64,000 nt of DNA from the NCBI RefSeq assembly GCF_003386285.1, contig NZ_QPNC01000040.1:1-64000 (forward strand), given 5' to 3'. Every line of letters begins with the position of its first letter. The stretch's first letter is position 1. Shown here piece after piece: positions 56,124 to 64,000 of this stretch. The stretch is from Nocardiopsis sp. FIRDI 009. Lineage in GTDB: Bacteria; Actinomycetota; Actinomycetes; Streptosporangiales; Streptosporangiaceae. The position numbers were made by a program, and so were the translations under genes. The notes beneath the pieces were generated by a model, which ran no database searches, was not told the origin of the DNA, and worked only from the letters and a program-made list of their open reading frames with translations.

Positions 56124-56582
56124 CTAGTCCACGAGTTCCACCAAGCCGTGGATGTTCACTCGAGCGAACTCGGCCAACTGCGATGGAAGCAGGCGGAGAG
56201 TGGAGAGCGCCTCCTGCGTAGCCGGGATGGCGACCACCTCGTAGGTACCGTGCCCGGGCTCGACGACCTCGGGCCCGTTGCGCGCGGCCAGGTCCATAGA
56301 GGTCAACCGAGCCGCGAAGACGTGCTGGAGGCCGATACCGTGCTCAAGGTCGTCGATGACGAGGAAGACCTGGTGAACCCGGTCGATCCGCCCGCCGAGT
56401 TCCTCCAGGACCTCACGGTGAAGGGCGGCCTCTACGCTGCTGTCCTCAGGCTCCACCCCACCACCGACGGCGACCCAGTAGGGATCCTGACCGGGCTTGG
56501 TGCGCTTGATGAGGACCAAGCGCCGCTGGCCGTCGAACAGGAGGGCTCGGGCACTCTGCTTGACGATCTTGTTCACGTTCAC
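56124..56582 (-). CDS. NUDIX hydrolase
   Basis: 152 residues from GTG 56582, overlapping the sulfotransferase stop by 4 bp. NUDIX box GGGVEPEDSSVEAALHREVLEELGG (positions about 41-65), with REVLEE metal ligands intact. Starts with SARALLFDGQRRLVLIKR, usual for nucleotide-sugar or NTP hydrolases. Last gene of the minus-strand biosynthetic operon; may cleave a nucleotide diphosphate intermediate. Substrate unknown. Confidence 0.88.
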   Translation of the reverse strand: MNVNKIVKQSARALLFDGQRRLVLIKRTKPGQDPYWVAVGGGVEPEDSSVEAALHREVLEELGGRIDRVHQVFLVIDDLEHGIGLQHVFAARLTSMDLAARNGPEVVEPGHGTYEVVAIPATQEALSTLRLLPSQLAEFARVNIHGLVELVD

Positions 56583-57598
56583 TCCTTGTCAGGTTCGCTG
56601 TCGATCCAGGCCAGGAGTTCGGCGACAACCTGCTCCGGCGCCATCCGAAGACTCTCCAACGTCACCGACCGGTATCGCTCCCGGGGAACATTGGCGAGAA
56701 TCGCTGAGCTGAACAGGTCATATGCTTCCTCACCGGTCAGCTCTCGACCATCGCGTCGGAACGCGAAACGGTTGCGGGCCAGTGACTCCGCGACCTGTGC
56801 CCGGGGGCGTTCGATGTGGATGTAGCGGATGATCGGCCCGAAGAGCTGTTCAAACTGGCGGACCCTGAACGCGTTGAAGGGCGACTTGGTGAGGAATCTC
56901 GGCCTGCCGAACACACGGGTGTGGGCGCTGATCGCGTCCCTGAGCAGCCGCTCATCACCGATCTCAGCGGGGAGGATCTCGTAGATGTGGCCCGCGAGGT
57001 GCCGATAGGTCGGTAGGGCCCTGGCGTAGACGTCCTCGGCTTCGTAGGGCATGACCAGCCCCGGGATGATCCGTGTGGACTTGTTGTCGACGAGCAGGAC
57101 GTCGCCGGGCATCGACTCGAACAGGCGCCTCTGCGGAATCCCGAGATTTCGTACCGGCCAGGCCCAGCACGTCACGGTGGTGAAGTACGCGAACCGGCCT
57201 CGTCGGGCCAGCAGGTTGTACAGGTGGCTGGTACCCGAGCGCGGTGCTCCGAGGACACAGACGACCTGCTGTGGCCTGACCGGAGCCTCCGTTCCCGAGC
57301 GAACGAAGGGACGTCTGGCTCGGAGCTCGGCGTCGACGTCGATCCCCTCCGTGATGGGGATGTCGGGTTCGAAGGCAAGAGGGGCCCCGGTGCTCCGAAT
57401 GCTGTTCAGGCAGGCGGTGACGTACCGCTGGGTGGCTCTCCGTGGAACCCGCCCCTCGATGAAGCGTTCCTCCAGTACCTCCGCCAGCACGTACTGGCGC
57501 CGGTCCTCGCTGAACCGGTACATCCTCGTGCGGAACAAGGCCAGGTCGACCCCGATGGGGTCCGGGCGGTGGAGTTGCTCCAGCAGATCGGCCTTCAT
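56579..57598 (-). CDS. Sulfotransferase (PAPS-dependent family)
   Basis: 339 residues from ATG 57598. The 5'-phosphosulfate loop is CVLGAPRSGTSHLYNLLARRG (about residue 100). The 3'-phosphate-binding part matches HIERPRAQVAESLARNRF, and LTKSPFNAFRVRQFEQLFGPIIRYIHIE is the preceding strand. These are the standard features of the Sulfotransfer_3 family. The N-terminal 90 residues resemble the helical part of such actinomycete enzymes. Within the operon it would sulfonate a sugar or nucleoside hydroxyl; the acceptor is unknown. Confidence 0.82.
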   Translation of the reverse strand: MKADLLEQLHRPDPIGVDLALFRTRMYRFSEDRRQYVLAEVLEERFIEGRVPRRATQRYVTACLNSIRSTGAPLAFEPDIPITEGIDVDAELRARRPFVRSGTEAPVRPQQVVCVLGAPRSGTSHLYNLLARRGRFAYFTTVTCWAWPVRNLGIPQRRLFESMPGDVLLVDNKSTRIIPGLVMPYEAEDVYARALPTYRHLAGHIYEILPAEIGDERLLRDAISAHTRVFGRPRFLTKSPFNAFRVRQFEQLFGPIIRYIHIERPRAQVAESLARNRFAFRRDGRELTGEEAYDLFSSAILANVPRERYRSVTLESLRMAPEQVVAELLAWIDSEPDKE

Positions 57599-57635
57599 TT
57601 CCGATGCCTTCCTGGGTGGTCGAACGTGCTGGGTG

Positions 57636-58367
57636 TCAAGGTCGAACCTCCGGCCACGGGTACCGATAGCCGTTGCGACCGACATAGCGAGCGGTGAACA
57701 GTCCGTGGATCTCCATCCAGTCGCCGAGGTCGCTCCAGGAGCAGGTGCTCTCTGGGCCTCCCGCGCTCTCGCCGGAGCGGCGGTAGGAGTCGAGCACCCG
57801 CGTGTAGAGGGAGTGCGTGAGCGGGCCGTAGGTCATGGCCGCACTCACCAGGAGCTTGGCGAGGTCGTAGCCGAACGGGGCCAGGGTCAGGTCGTCGAAG
57901 TCGACCAGGGTGATGTCGGTCCCGTCGACGAGCACGTTTCGAACGTTGCAGTCCTTGTAGACCGCGGCCGGGCGGTCGGATGCCTCAGCGATAGCGGCTA
58001 CGGCGGTGTCATGTTGGCCGGTGCTGATGCTTCCCTCACGCCGACGTCGATCCAGCCATTCCAGGCGCGGGCGGACAAAGGAATCCAGCCACGGAGCACC
58101 CGGGGGTCGGAAGGAACCGTCCAGCCGAGCCTCGTGCAGTTGGCGTTCGAACGCCACCGCGTGGAGGCGCCCGAGCAGCTCCGCGACAACGGGCAGGTCC
58201 GCGACTCGGCAGTGTTCCCCGCCAACGTGCCCGAACACGAGCTCGTCGGGGGAGGCGGCGAGTAGAGCGGGGACCGGAGCCCCCATATCTCGGAGCCAGC
58301 GGTGATGGGACACCGCGGCTCTCGACCTGGTCGGATCCCGGTACTCCTTGGTGAAGGTTTCACGCAT
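57636..58367 (-). CDS. Aminoglycoside phosphotransferase (APH)-type kinase
   Basis: 243 residues from ATG 58367, overlapping the methyltransferase gene by 8 bp. The kinase catalytic loop is VYKDCNVRNVLV (usual HGD replaced by YKD, catalytic Asp kept) and the metal-binding site is TLVDFDDLTLAPFGYDLAKL. The first lobe is short (KEYRDPTRSRAAVSHHRWL). APH-fold enzymes phosphorylate small molecules, including antibiotics and sugars. In this operon it may make a phosphorylated intermediate or provide self-protection. Confidence 0.8.
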   Translation of the reverse strand: MRETFTKEYRDPTRSRAAVSHHRWLRDMGAPVPALLAASPDELVFGHVGGEHCRVADLPVVAELLGRLHAVAFERQLHEARLDGSFRPPGAPWLDSFVRPRLEWLDRRRREGSISTGQHDTAVAAIAEASDRPAAVYKDCNVRNVLVDGTDITLVDFDDLTLAPFGYDLAKLLVSAAMTYGPLTHSLYTRVLDSYRRSGESAGGPESTCSWSDLGDWMEIHGLFTARYVGRNGYRYPWPEVRP

Positions 58368-59190
58368 CCGGGACTCCCACGAGGTAGGAGACGGTGGACG
58401 ACGCGGCAAGAGGAGTGGGGCACCCGCGGCGCCGCAGTTCCTCGACCAGGGAATGGTGGTCAGAACCGATGGCGTCGGCGAACTCGTACTTCGGAGTGGT
58501 CACCAGGTATCTGGCCAGGTGTTCCAGCGTCTCGAACCGGAACCGGTGCTCTTCGTGCAGAACCTGTTGGACCTTGAGAACGGGAGCCGCCAACGTGCGG
58601 ATGTTCCCGCTGTGCGCCGCTGCGTACAGGCTGGGGCGATCAGCGATATCGGAGGCCATTCCGATACCGGCGATCACCTCGTCGAGTTCGCTGTAGCTGT
58701 CCTCCGACTTCGTGACCGCGATGAACACACCCCTGGCGTTCAGGCAACGGCTGATCTCCCTGATAGCGACGGTCGGGTCGGACGAGTGGTAGAGGCAGAA
58801 CGCCGCGATCGCCGCGTCGAAGACGTTCGACCTGAACGGCAACCGGTGGAAATCAGTGGGGATCACGGCCCGCTGGCCGCCGTGCGGAAGTCTCGATCGT
58901 GCCGTGGCAGCAAGACCGGGTGACAGGTCCAGTGCCACGAGGGACGCCGGACCCAGACCAGCCAGTGCGCGGCTGGTCGTCCCTCGTCCGCACCCCGCGT
59001 CCAGGAGCCGTGCGTCGTGGACCGGAACGGTGAGCCAGGTGTCGAGGAGACGGGACAGGACATCGACAACCGGCGTGCCGCTGACACGGGCCCTCAGCAG
59101 AGCGTGGGTTCGTGAGGCCAACCGCTCTGGTCGGGCGTAAAGCCCGCCCCGAACCTGATCCGGGTCGAGGAAGGGATTAGTGAGAGGCAC
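58360..59190 (-). CDS. Class I SAM-dependent methyltransferase
   Basis: 276 residues from GTG 59190. SAM loop LLDAGCGRGTTSRAL (residue about 62), acidic strand VALDLSPGLAATARSR, DFHRLPFRSNVFDAAIAAF and CLNARGVFIAV complete a Methyltransf_11-type core. The C-terminal third (FETLEHLARYLVTTPKYEFA) resembles small-molecule methyltransferases of biosynthetic clusters. 18 bp downstream of the P-loop kinase gene. Acceptor unknown. Confidence 0.88.
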   Translation of the reverse strand: MPLTNPFLDPDQVRGGLYARPERLASRTHALLRARVSGTPVVDVLSRLLDTWLTVPVHDARLLDAGCGRGTTSRALAGLGPASLVALDLSPGLAATARSRLPHGGQRAVIPTDFHRLPFRSNVFDAAIAAFCLYHSSDPTVAIREISRCLNARGVFIAVTKSEDSYSELDEVIAGIGMASDIADRPSLYAAAHSGNIRTLAAPVLKVQQVLHEEHRFRFETLEHLARYLVTTPKYEFADAIGSDHHSLVEELRRRGCPTPLAASSTVSYLVGVPDA

Positions 59191-59208
59191 GAGTGGCCTC
59201 CCACCCGG

Positions 59209-59727
59209 TCAGCCTCCGGTGCCCGCTGTCCGGATGATCTCGTCGACGAGCCGGTTGGCGGCGCGGCGTGTACGAACAACGTGCACGTCCGCGTGGGTCC
59301 CGTGTTCCAGGATGAGCTTGCGGACCCGCGGCCCCATGGTCCTGCGGAAGTTCCAGACGTACTTGATGAAGCCCCAGTGGATGCGGTCGTAGACCCCGGT
59401 GGAGTCGTTCTGTCCGCCGCCGTACCTGAGCCGTCGCTGCGCGATCCCGGTGAGGCAGGTGATCGGGCTCAGGTCGAGGAAGATCACCGTTGTGGCGCGG
59501 CGGAGCCGGATCGGCAGGGTGGAGGCGAAGTTCCCGTCGATCACCCAGCGGTTCTGGGCCACCAGGTCCTCCTGGATCGCGGCGAACTTCTCCTTGGGCA
59601 GGGTGTTCCATTCGTCGTCGTAGTACAGGACGTCCAGGTGGGTCAGCGGAGCATCCAGGCCTTCCGCCAACCGACGGCCGATGGTGGTCTTGCCACTTCC
59701 TCCACAGCCGATGATCGCGATCCTCAT
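59209..59727 (-). CDS. Adenylate-kinase-like P-loop kinase
   Basis: 172 residues. Walker A GCGGSGKTT at residues 8-16, then LDAPLTHLDVLYYDDEWNTLP, VIDGNFASTLPIRLRRATTVIFLDL and RRTMGPRVRKL with arginines of a lid. This resembles the FlaR/topology-modulation group related to adenylate and shikimate kinases. It may phosphorylate a nucleoside monophosphate or sugar. 59 bp after the radical SAM gene, before the methyltransferase. Confidence 0.85.
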   Translation of the reverse strand: MRIAIIGCGGSGKTTIGRRLAEGLDAPLTHLDVLYYDDEWNTLPKEKFAAIQEDLVAQNRWVIDGNFASTLPIRLRRATTVIFLDLSPITCLTGIAQRRLRYGGGQNDSTGVYDRIHWGFIKYVWNFRRTMGPRVRKLILEHGTHADVHVVRTRRAANRLVDEIIRTAGTGG

Positions 59728-59786
59728 GGGTTCCGACGCTACTCCAGTGAAAGCTGTGTTGTGACTCGATCAGGACACGCACCATC

Positions 59787-60644
59787 TCACTCCCCGGCCT
59801 CGGTGGGCGCCTCGACGAGGACACCCCGGTCGAAGTCGAAGCGCACGTCTCGGCCGTGTCCGGCGACCTCGGCGCAGGACAGGTAGACCCTGCCGTCCGG
59901 GGCGATCTCCAGTTTCTCCACGACGCCCTGGGGAGCGGGACAGCGTTCGGGCAGGAGGATGTGACTGTTCACGTACATGCCGGTGAGGTTCAGATCCGCG
60001 AGGTTCTCGTGCAGTCGCCGTGTCTGGTCCCAGGAGACCGGCTGCAGAGCGGTTGTGAGGACGTTGCCCACCTCTCGCAGCCGGTGCAGGATGAGTTCGC
60101 GGGCACCCAGTTCGTGGAGTCGGTGGGCGAGCCCAGGAACGGTCGCGATGTTCTGCGCCGTCAGGGTGCACGTCGCCCCGAAGGGGAGCTGGTTCTCCTT
60201 CGCCCAGGTGAGGGTGTCGAAGACCGCCGTGAACGATCCCGAGCGCCGCATCCGATCGTGCGTCTCCGCGGTGCCGCCGTCCAGGGAGACTCTCAGCAGG
60301 TCCAGGAAGGGGAGGCAGTCGGCGAGGACCTGGCGGCGCTTGTAGGCGTTGGTGCAGATCTCCGTGGTGAATCCGAGGTCCTTGGCGGCGGCCAGCAGCT
60401 GGGGGAGATCGGGGTACAGCAGGGGTTCGCCGCCGAGGAAGCACACCTGTCGGCAGGCGAACCGGCTGGAGAAGTACTCCAACGCCCGAACCGCCTGGGA
60501 AAGCTGGACCACGTCGGGTCGGTCCAGGTCGCTGCCGTGGTAGCAGTGTCCGCACCGGAAGTTACAGCGGAACAGCAGTTCCAGATACAGCTTGTCGACA
60601 CGGCTGACCCCGGGCAGGGGATTCGCCGCCACGTTCGGGGGCAT
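59787..60644 (-). CDS. Radical SAM enzyme
   Basis: 285 residues. The iron-sulfur motif CNFRCGHC (CxxxCxxC, about residue 28) precedes CYHGSDLDRPD; GGEPLLYPDL binds SAM; later LRVSLDGGTAETHDRMR. C-terminal ERCPAPQGVVEKLEIAPDG with RVYLSCAEVAG has two or three cysteines as in SPASM/twitch extensions, so a second cluster is possible. The ATG overlaps the glycosyltransferase stop by one base. Radical chemistry on a carbohydrate, nucleoside or peptide; substrate unknown. Confidence 0.88.
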   Translation of the reverse strand: MPPNVAANPLPGVSRVDKLYLELLFRCNFRCGHCYHGSDLDRPDVVQLSQAVRALEYFSSRFACRQVCFLGGEPLLYPDLPQLLAAAKDLGFTTEICTNAYKRRQVLADCLPFLDLLRVSLDGGTAETHDRMRRSGSFTAVFDTLTWAKENQLPFGATCTLTAQNIATVPGLAHRLHELGARELILHRLREVGNVLTTALQPVSWDQTRRLHENLADLNLTGMYVNSHILLPERCPAPQGVVEKLEIAPDGRVYLSCAEVAGHGRDVRFDFDRGVLVEAPTEAGE

Positions 60645-61687
60645 CAGCGTGCTCCTTCGCTGTCGGTGTCCACCGAGTCGAAGACGGACTCGATGACCGG
60701 CACCTGGCGGGAGAGCCGGAAGGGTTCCAGACGGTCCAGGCAGTCGGCGATCAATCGGGCGTGGCGCGCCGTTCCGGCGATCCGTTCAAGGTGTTCGATC
60801 AGCCGGGCGGCTTCGACGCCGTCGGACACGACGAGTTCCTCGGGGAGGACCTGGTCGACGCCGCGCATGTTCGAGGCTCCGATCGGGAGGCATCCGACCA
60901 GCACCGCCTCGAAGAGCCGCTGGGTGAACTGTCCGTGCTCCGCGTACCGCTCGGGTGCGAGCAGCATGGTGGTGAGGGCCCTTCGGTGAAGCGGTTCGAT
61001 CTCGGAGAACGGCCGCCGTCCCAGGAAGGTGACGTGCGGCCAGGAGTCGGTGCGGGGCCACTTCCCCACGACCACGTGACGATGGCGCTTCGCCGCTGGA
61101 GCGAAGAAGCGGTCGAAGGCGTCGTCCCGGTCGTACTGGTTGCCCGCGTAGACCAGTGGAAGGTCTCGGTGGGCCTTGGCGAGGAGTTCGGGGTCAGCGG
61201 CGTCCATGTGCGCGTCGCGAACGGGGAAGAGAAGGGATCGCGCCCCGTCGTTCGGGAACAGCGCCGCTTCGCACACCGTGATGTTGGGGAGCGACCGGAT
61301 CGGGTCGTCCTTCGCCAACCGCAGGTCCTTGTCCCACAGCAGAGTCGGCAGGCCCAGGCCACGCACGTAGGCGCGGATGAGGTCCTCCTGACGGTGCAGG
61401 TCGCAGGTGTGGCCGGGGCTGGCGCACGAGGTGACGTTCCGTCCGGCTATGGGCCAGCGCCATTCGAGCAGGAGCGCGTCGATCGTGGGTAGACGCTCGT
61501 CCCAGGTGTACAGGCCGGTGAAGTCCTCGCCAGCTTCGACAAGGTCACGGTTGGGTTGGAGGAAGACGATGTGGTGGCCGCGATCGTTCAGACCGTCGAC
61601 GAGTACACGCCGGTGGCTGCGCCCACCATCGGGCGTATCCGTGACGCCGTTCCCGAGGAAGCCCCAGAAGCTGTAGCCGATCCTCAT
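60644..61687 (-). CDS. CgeB/YkvP-type glycosyltransferase
   Basis: 347 residues from ATG 61687, ATGA overlap with the carbamoyltransferase stop. N-terminal Rossmann-like start RIGYSFWGFLGNGVTDTPDGG and DALLLEWRWPIAG; the C-terminal part has LVYAGNQYDRDDAFDRFF, VTFLGRRPFSEIEPLHRRA and ERYAEHGQFTQRLFEAVLVGCLPIG, the E-x-x-x-G pattern of CgeB/GT4-like transferases. Probably adds a sugar to the cluster product. No membrane segment. Donor and acceptor unknown. Confidence 0.8.
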   Translation of the reverse strand: MRIGYSFWGFLGNGVTDTPDGGRSHRRVLVDGLNDRGHHIVFLQPNRDLVEAGEDFTGLYTWDERLPTIDALLLEWRWPIAGRNVTSCASPGHTCDLHRQEDLIRAYVRGLGLPTLLWDKDLRLAKDDPIRSLPNITVCEAALFPNDGARSLLFPVRDAHMDAADPELLAKAHRDLPLVYAGNQYDRDDAFDRFFAPAAKRHRHVVVGKWPRTDSWPHVTFLGRRPFSEIEPLHRRALTTMLLAPERYAEHGQFTQRLFEAVLVGCLPIGASNMRGVDQVLPEELVVSDGVEAARLIEHLERIAGTARHARLIADCLDRLEPFRLSRQVPVIESVFDSVDTDSEGAR

Positions 61688-63402
61688 GCCTTCTCCACCC
61701 ACCACTGTTCGAGCAGCAGCGCGTCCAGGCCCGAGGTCTCCAGGCAGTCCAGGGCCATCTCAGGGGTTCCGCAGATCGGTTTGCCCTTGACATTCAGGCT
61801 GGTGTTGATCAGAACGGGCACGCTGGTCAGCTCCGCGAAGTTGCTCAGGACCTCGGCGAGCAGCGGATTGTGTCGACGGCTCAGCGTCTGGACCCGCGCG
61901 GTGCCGTTCCTGTGCACGACGGTCGGGATCGTCTCCCGTGCCAGCGGAGTGACGCCGCTGGCGATGGACATGAAGGGAGACGGTTGTCCGAGGGTGAAGT
62001 AGTCCGCCGCCTTGTCCTCGAGTACCACGGGGGCGAACGGGCGGAACGACTCTCGGAACTTCACGGTCGAGTTGAGACGGTCGACGACGTCAGGACGAAG
62101 CGGGGAGGCCAGAATCGACCGGTTTCCCAGCGCTCGAGGCCCCGCCTCCAGCCTCCCCTGGAACACGCCCACGATCCGACCATCGGCCAGTCGTCGTGCG
62201 AGGTGACGAGCAGGTTCGGTGACCAGGTGGGCGGACAGCCCCTCGCGCGGTCGGCTTCCCAGTTCGACTCCCGGATAGGCCGGTCCGAGATAGCAGCGAC
62301 GTGCGGCCCCGCTGGCCAGGGTTCCCGTCGTGTCGAGGTGGTGGGCGAGCGCGGCCCCGGCCGCCGTACCCGCGTCTCCCGGCGCGGGCGGGACGGAGAC
62401 CTCCTCGAATCCGCTTTCGCGGACGATCGCGCCGATCGACAGGCAGTTCATCGCCACACCACCACCCACGCACAGGAGCGTTTCCCCGGTCAGAGCCCGG
62501 GCCCTGCGTGCGAGGTGAGCCATCACCTGCTCGGTCCGCTCCTGGAGGGCGGCGGCGAGGTCAGCGTGAACCCTTCGCAGCGCGCTACCTGGGACACGGG
62601 AAGGACAGGTGGCCGCGACGAACGCGGGAGACAACCTGGGGTATCGGCTGGAGACGACCCGGAGTGGGAAGACACTCGGGTCGAGGGCGAACCCGTCCCC
62701 CGTCGTACGGATGCCCTTCTGGAAGAGGCCGCGGAAACGGGCGGGATCGCCCAACGCGGCCAGGGCCATCACCGTTCCCTCCTCGTCTCCCCGGCGCCAT
62801 CCCAGGTGCTGGGTAACCGCTCCGTAGACGTATCCGAGGGAGGCGGGATCGCTGATCAGGGCCACAGGCTCGTAACGGACACCGTCACCCTCCAGACGCG
62901 CGCGGGCGATCGAGGTGGTCGTGGTCTCGCCGAGGGAGTCGACAACGAGCACCACGGCGCTCTCGTACCCGGACGCGGCGAACGCGTAGATCCCGTGGGC
63001 GCGGTGGTGCTCCACGCCCACGACGTCAGCCCGAGGAAACCTGTCCGCCAGGTTCGCGAGCCGTTCGGTGGCCCGACGGTGCACCCTCCTGAAGCTGTTG
63101 GCCCGGGGTAGGGCCCTGCTCCGTGTTGAGCTCCGGAGGAGGTGGGGGAGGCTGGAGAGCACTCCTTCGCGGTAGAGGTCCGGCTGGAAGTTGTACGCGA
63201 CCGAGGTGACCTCGTCGGCCGCTACGTCCGCGTGCTCCAGGAGCCAGGCGATGGCGTTTCGTGGGAAGGCTCGGGTGTGCTTCTCCCCGTTGAGCCGTTC
63301 CTCCTCGACCAGGCCGACGAGCTTGCCGCCGCTGATCAGCGCGGCGGCGGAGTCATGAGTGCCCGAGCACAGGCCGAGCACCAGGGGTGGGCGTGTCGAC
63401 AC
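61684..63402 (-). CDS. NodU/CmcH-family O-carbamoyltransferase
   Basis: 572 residues from GTG 63402 (overlapping the previous gene by 50 bp). N-terminal Kae1-like domain: LGLCSGTHDSAAALISGGK, VEEERLNGEKHTRAFP, the metal-binding HHRAHGIYAF, VVDSLGETTT. Then CVGGGVAMNCLSIG. C-terminal domain: EAGPRALGNRSILASP, FRESFRPFAPVVLEDKA, INTSLNVKGKPICGTPEM. These are the features of TobZ, CmcH and NodU, which use carbamoyl phosphate and ATP to carbamoylate sugar, beta-lactam or nucleoside hydroxyls. All expected motifs are present. Confidence 0.93.
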   Translation of the reverse strand: MSTRPPLVLGLCSGTHDSAAALISGGKLVGLVEEERLNGEKHTRAFPRNAIAWLLEHADVAADEVTSVAYNFQPDLYREGVLSSLPHLLRSSTRSRALPRANSFRRVHRRATERLANLADRFPRADVVGVEHHRAHGIYAFAASGYESAVVLVVDSLGETTTTSIARARLEGDGVRYEPVALISDPASLGYVYGAVTQHLGWRRGDEEGTVMALAALGDPARFRGLFQKGIRTTGDGFALDPSVFPLRVVSSRYPRLSPAFVAATCPSRVPGSALRRVHADLAAALQERTEQVMAHLARRARALTGETLLCVGGGVAMNCLSIGAIVRESGFEEVSVPPAPGDAGTAAGAALAHHLDTTGTLASGAARRCYLGPAYPGVELGSRPREGLSAHLVTEPARHLARRLADGRIVGVFQGRLEAGPRALGNRSILASPLRPDVVDRLNSTVKFRESFRPFAPVVLEDKAADYFTLGQPSPFMSIASGVTPLARETIPTVVHRNGTARVQTLSRRHNPLLAEVLSNFAELTSVPVLINTSLNVKGKPICGTPEMALDCLETSGLDALLLEQWWVEKA

Positions 63403-64000
63403 CGTTCCTCCTCTCGTTCCTGCGGCGGGTGAGGTGGTCGTACCAGGTGGTGAGGTCCGCTCCGAGGGCTCCCGGGATCGCGAGGGCCAAGTTCCGTGCC
63501 TCGCCGTGGTTTCCGGCCTTCCAGAGCCGGTAGCTGTGCATCGTCCGGGCGAACTGGTCCCAGGCCGCCGGCAGCGACGGACCGCCTGTTCTCGTCCACG
63601 CCAAGGTCGTGTCGAGGTCCCCCCAGGCCACTGCGAGCGGTGCGCTCCTGGGTGAGGGGGCAGGGGCCGTAGGCAGTCGGAGGGCGGCGTCCCAGTGCTC
63701 GGCGTACAGGTGAAGGGAGTCGACATGGTGGTGGTACTCGCCCAGCTCGGCACCGACCCAGTGGGCCATCAGCTCGTGCAGGACCGAGAACGTGAAGACG
63801 TCGTAGCAGAAGCCCAGCCACAGGTCCTGGCTGCGCATGGTGGTGTGCATCCGCAGTCGCCCGTCGCGAAGGAAGAAACGGAATCCCAGGGTGCAGGGGA
63901 CGTCCTTGTTCGGGGCGGAGTCGAGGCCAGGGTCGTAGAGCTGGATGATGGCGCGTCGGGTGTCGGGGTCCTCCAGGAGAAGGTGCCGGACTCGGTCCAG
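63353..64000 (-). CDS. Thymidylate-synthase-like enzyme, N-terminus beyond the window
   Basis: The frame is open to the right edge; 215 codons are visible. RRAIIQLYDP, VPCTLGFRFFLRDGRL (catalytic Cys of the TS PCxL loop), MHTTMRSQDLWLGFCYDVFTF (the TS RSND-like loop with Q instead of N), HELMAHWVGAELGEYHHHVDSLHLY (TS H-x-x-S-LHLY). TS-fold members in secondary metabolism (PolB, MilA) methylate or hydroxymethylate pyrimidine nucleotides at C5. Asn of RSND is replaced by Gln, suggesting a non-standard substrate. First gene seen of the operon that follows. Confidence 0.82.
   Translation of the reverse strand: MDRVRHLLLEDPDTRRAIIQLYDPGLDSAPNKDVPCTLGFRFFLRDGRLRMHTTMRSQDLWLGFCYDVFTFSVLHELMAHWVGAELGEYHHHVDSLHLYAEHWDAALRLPTAPAPSPRSAPLAVAWGDLDTTLAWTRTGGPSLPAAWDQFARTMHSYRLWKAGNHGEARNLALAIPGALGADLTTWYDHLTRRRNERRNGVDTPTPGARPVLGHS

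Overview
The window is high-GC actinomycete DNA, most likely a Nocardiopsis-type organism. The assignment rests on gene content: a DUF574 methyltransferase, an XRE/DUF5753 regulator paired with DUF397, RsbW-like ATPases, a Tad pilus locus ending in a BTAD protein, and a Streptomyces-type FBP zinc-finger protein. The genus is inference. Several stretches (about 16.8-17.9, 19.1-20.3 and 32.8-34.5 kb) are visibly richer in A+T than their surroundings and coincide with toxin tips, candidate immunity genes and mobile-element debris.

Left part (0-16 kb): ordinary mixed chromosome. It holds a small membrane-anchored protein with a close paralogue at 53.4 kb, a RidA-family protein behind an MFS remnant, a DUF574 methyltransferase, a tandem Imm49 protein, a penicillin-acylase-family enzyme, divergent SDR/TetR and MarR/haloalkane dehalogenase pairs with visible operators, and an elongation factor G paralogue divergent from an EF-G-binding (FBP) zinc-finger protein.

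Middle (16-42.6 kb): accessory region. Two 188-bp direct repeats, each with the start of a tyrosine-integrase gene, lie at 16.3 and 30.6 kb, and the second abuts the 3' half of a tRNA-Thr(TGT), a typical integration scar. Between and beside them are two giant secreted YD-repeat (Rhs-type) toxins. Rhs1 (19.8-26.5 kb, frame-interrupted) follows a secreted LamG protein and precedes a small membrane protein, its likely immunity protein. Rhs2 (33.4-42.6 kb, 3043 residues) ends in a DNA/RNA non-specific endonuclease-like tip and precedes a SUKH-family immunity protein. Degenerate IS630 and IS5 elements sit nearby.

Tad locus (42.8-52.6 kb, minus strand): a lipoprotein, a PKD-like exported protein, CpaB, TadZ, TadA, TadB, TadC, a small pilin-like protein and three TadE-type pseudopilins lead into a membrane protein that joins an OmpA-like domain to a BTAD regulatory domain. 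Most junctions overlap by 4 bp, so this is one transcription unit.

Right end (52.9-64 kb): two RsbW-like ATPase genes (one frameshifted), the second small membrane-anchored paralogue, and an XRE/DUF397 pair. Then comes a tightly packed minus-strand operon running off the right edge: thymidylate-synthase-like enzyme, NodU/CmcH carbamoyltransferase, CgeB-type glycosyltransferase, radical SAM enzyme, P-loop kinase, methyltransferase, APH-type kinase, sulfotransferase and NUDIX hydrolase. It looks like part of an uncharacterised biosynthetic cluster, possibly for a modified nucleoside.

Several genes are each broken by one missing base, mostly in a homopolymer run, so some apparent pseudogenes may be sequencing errors.
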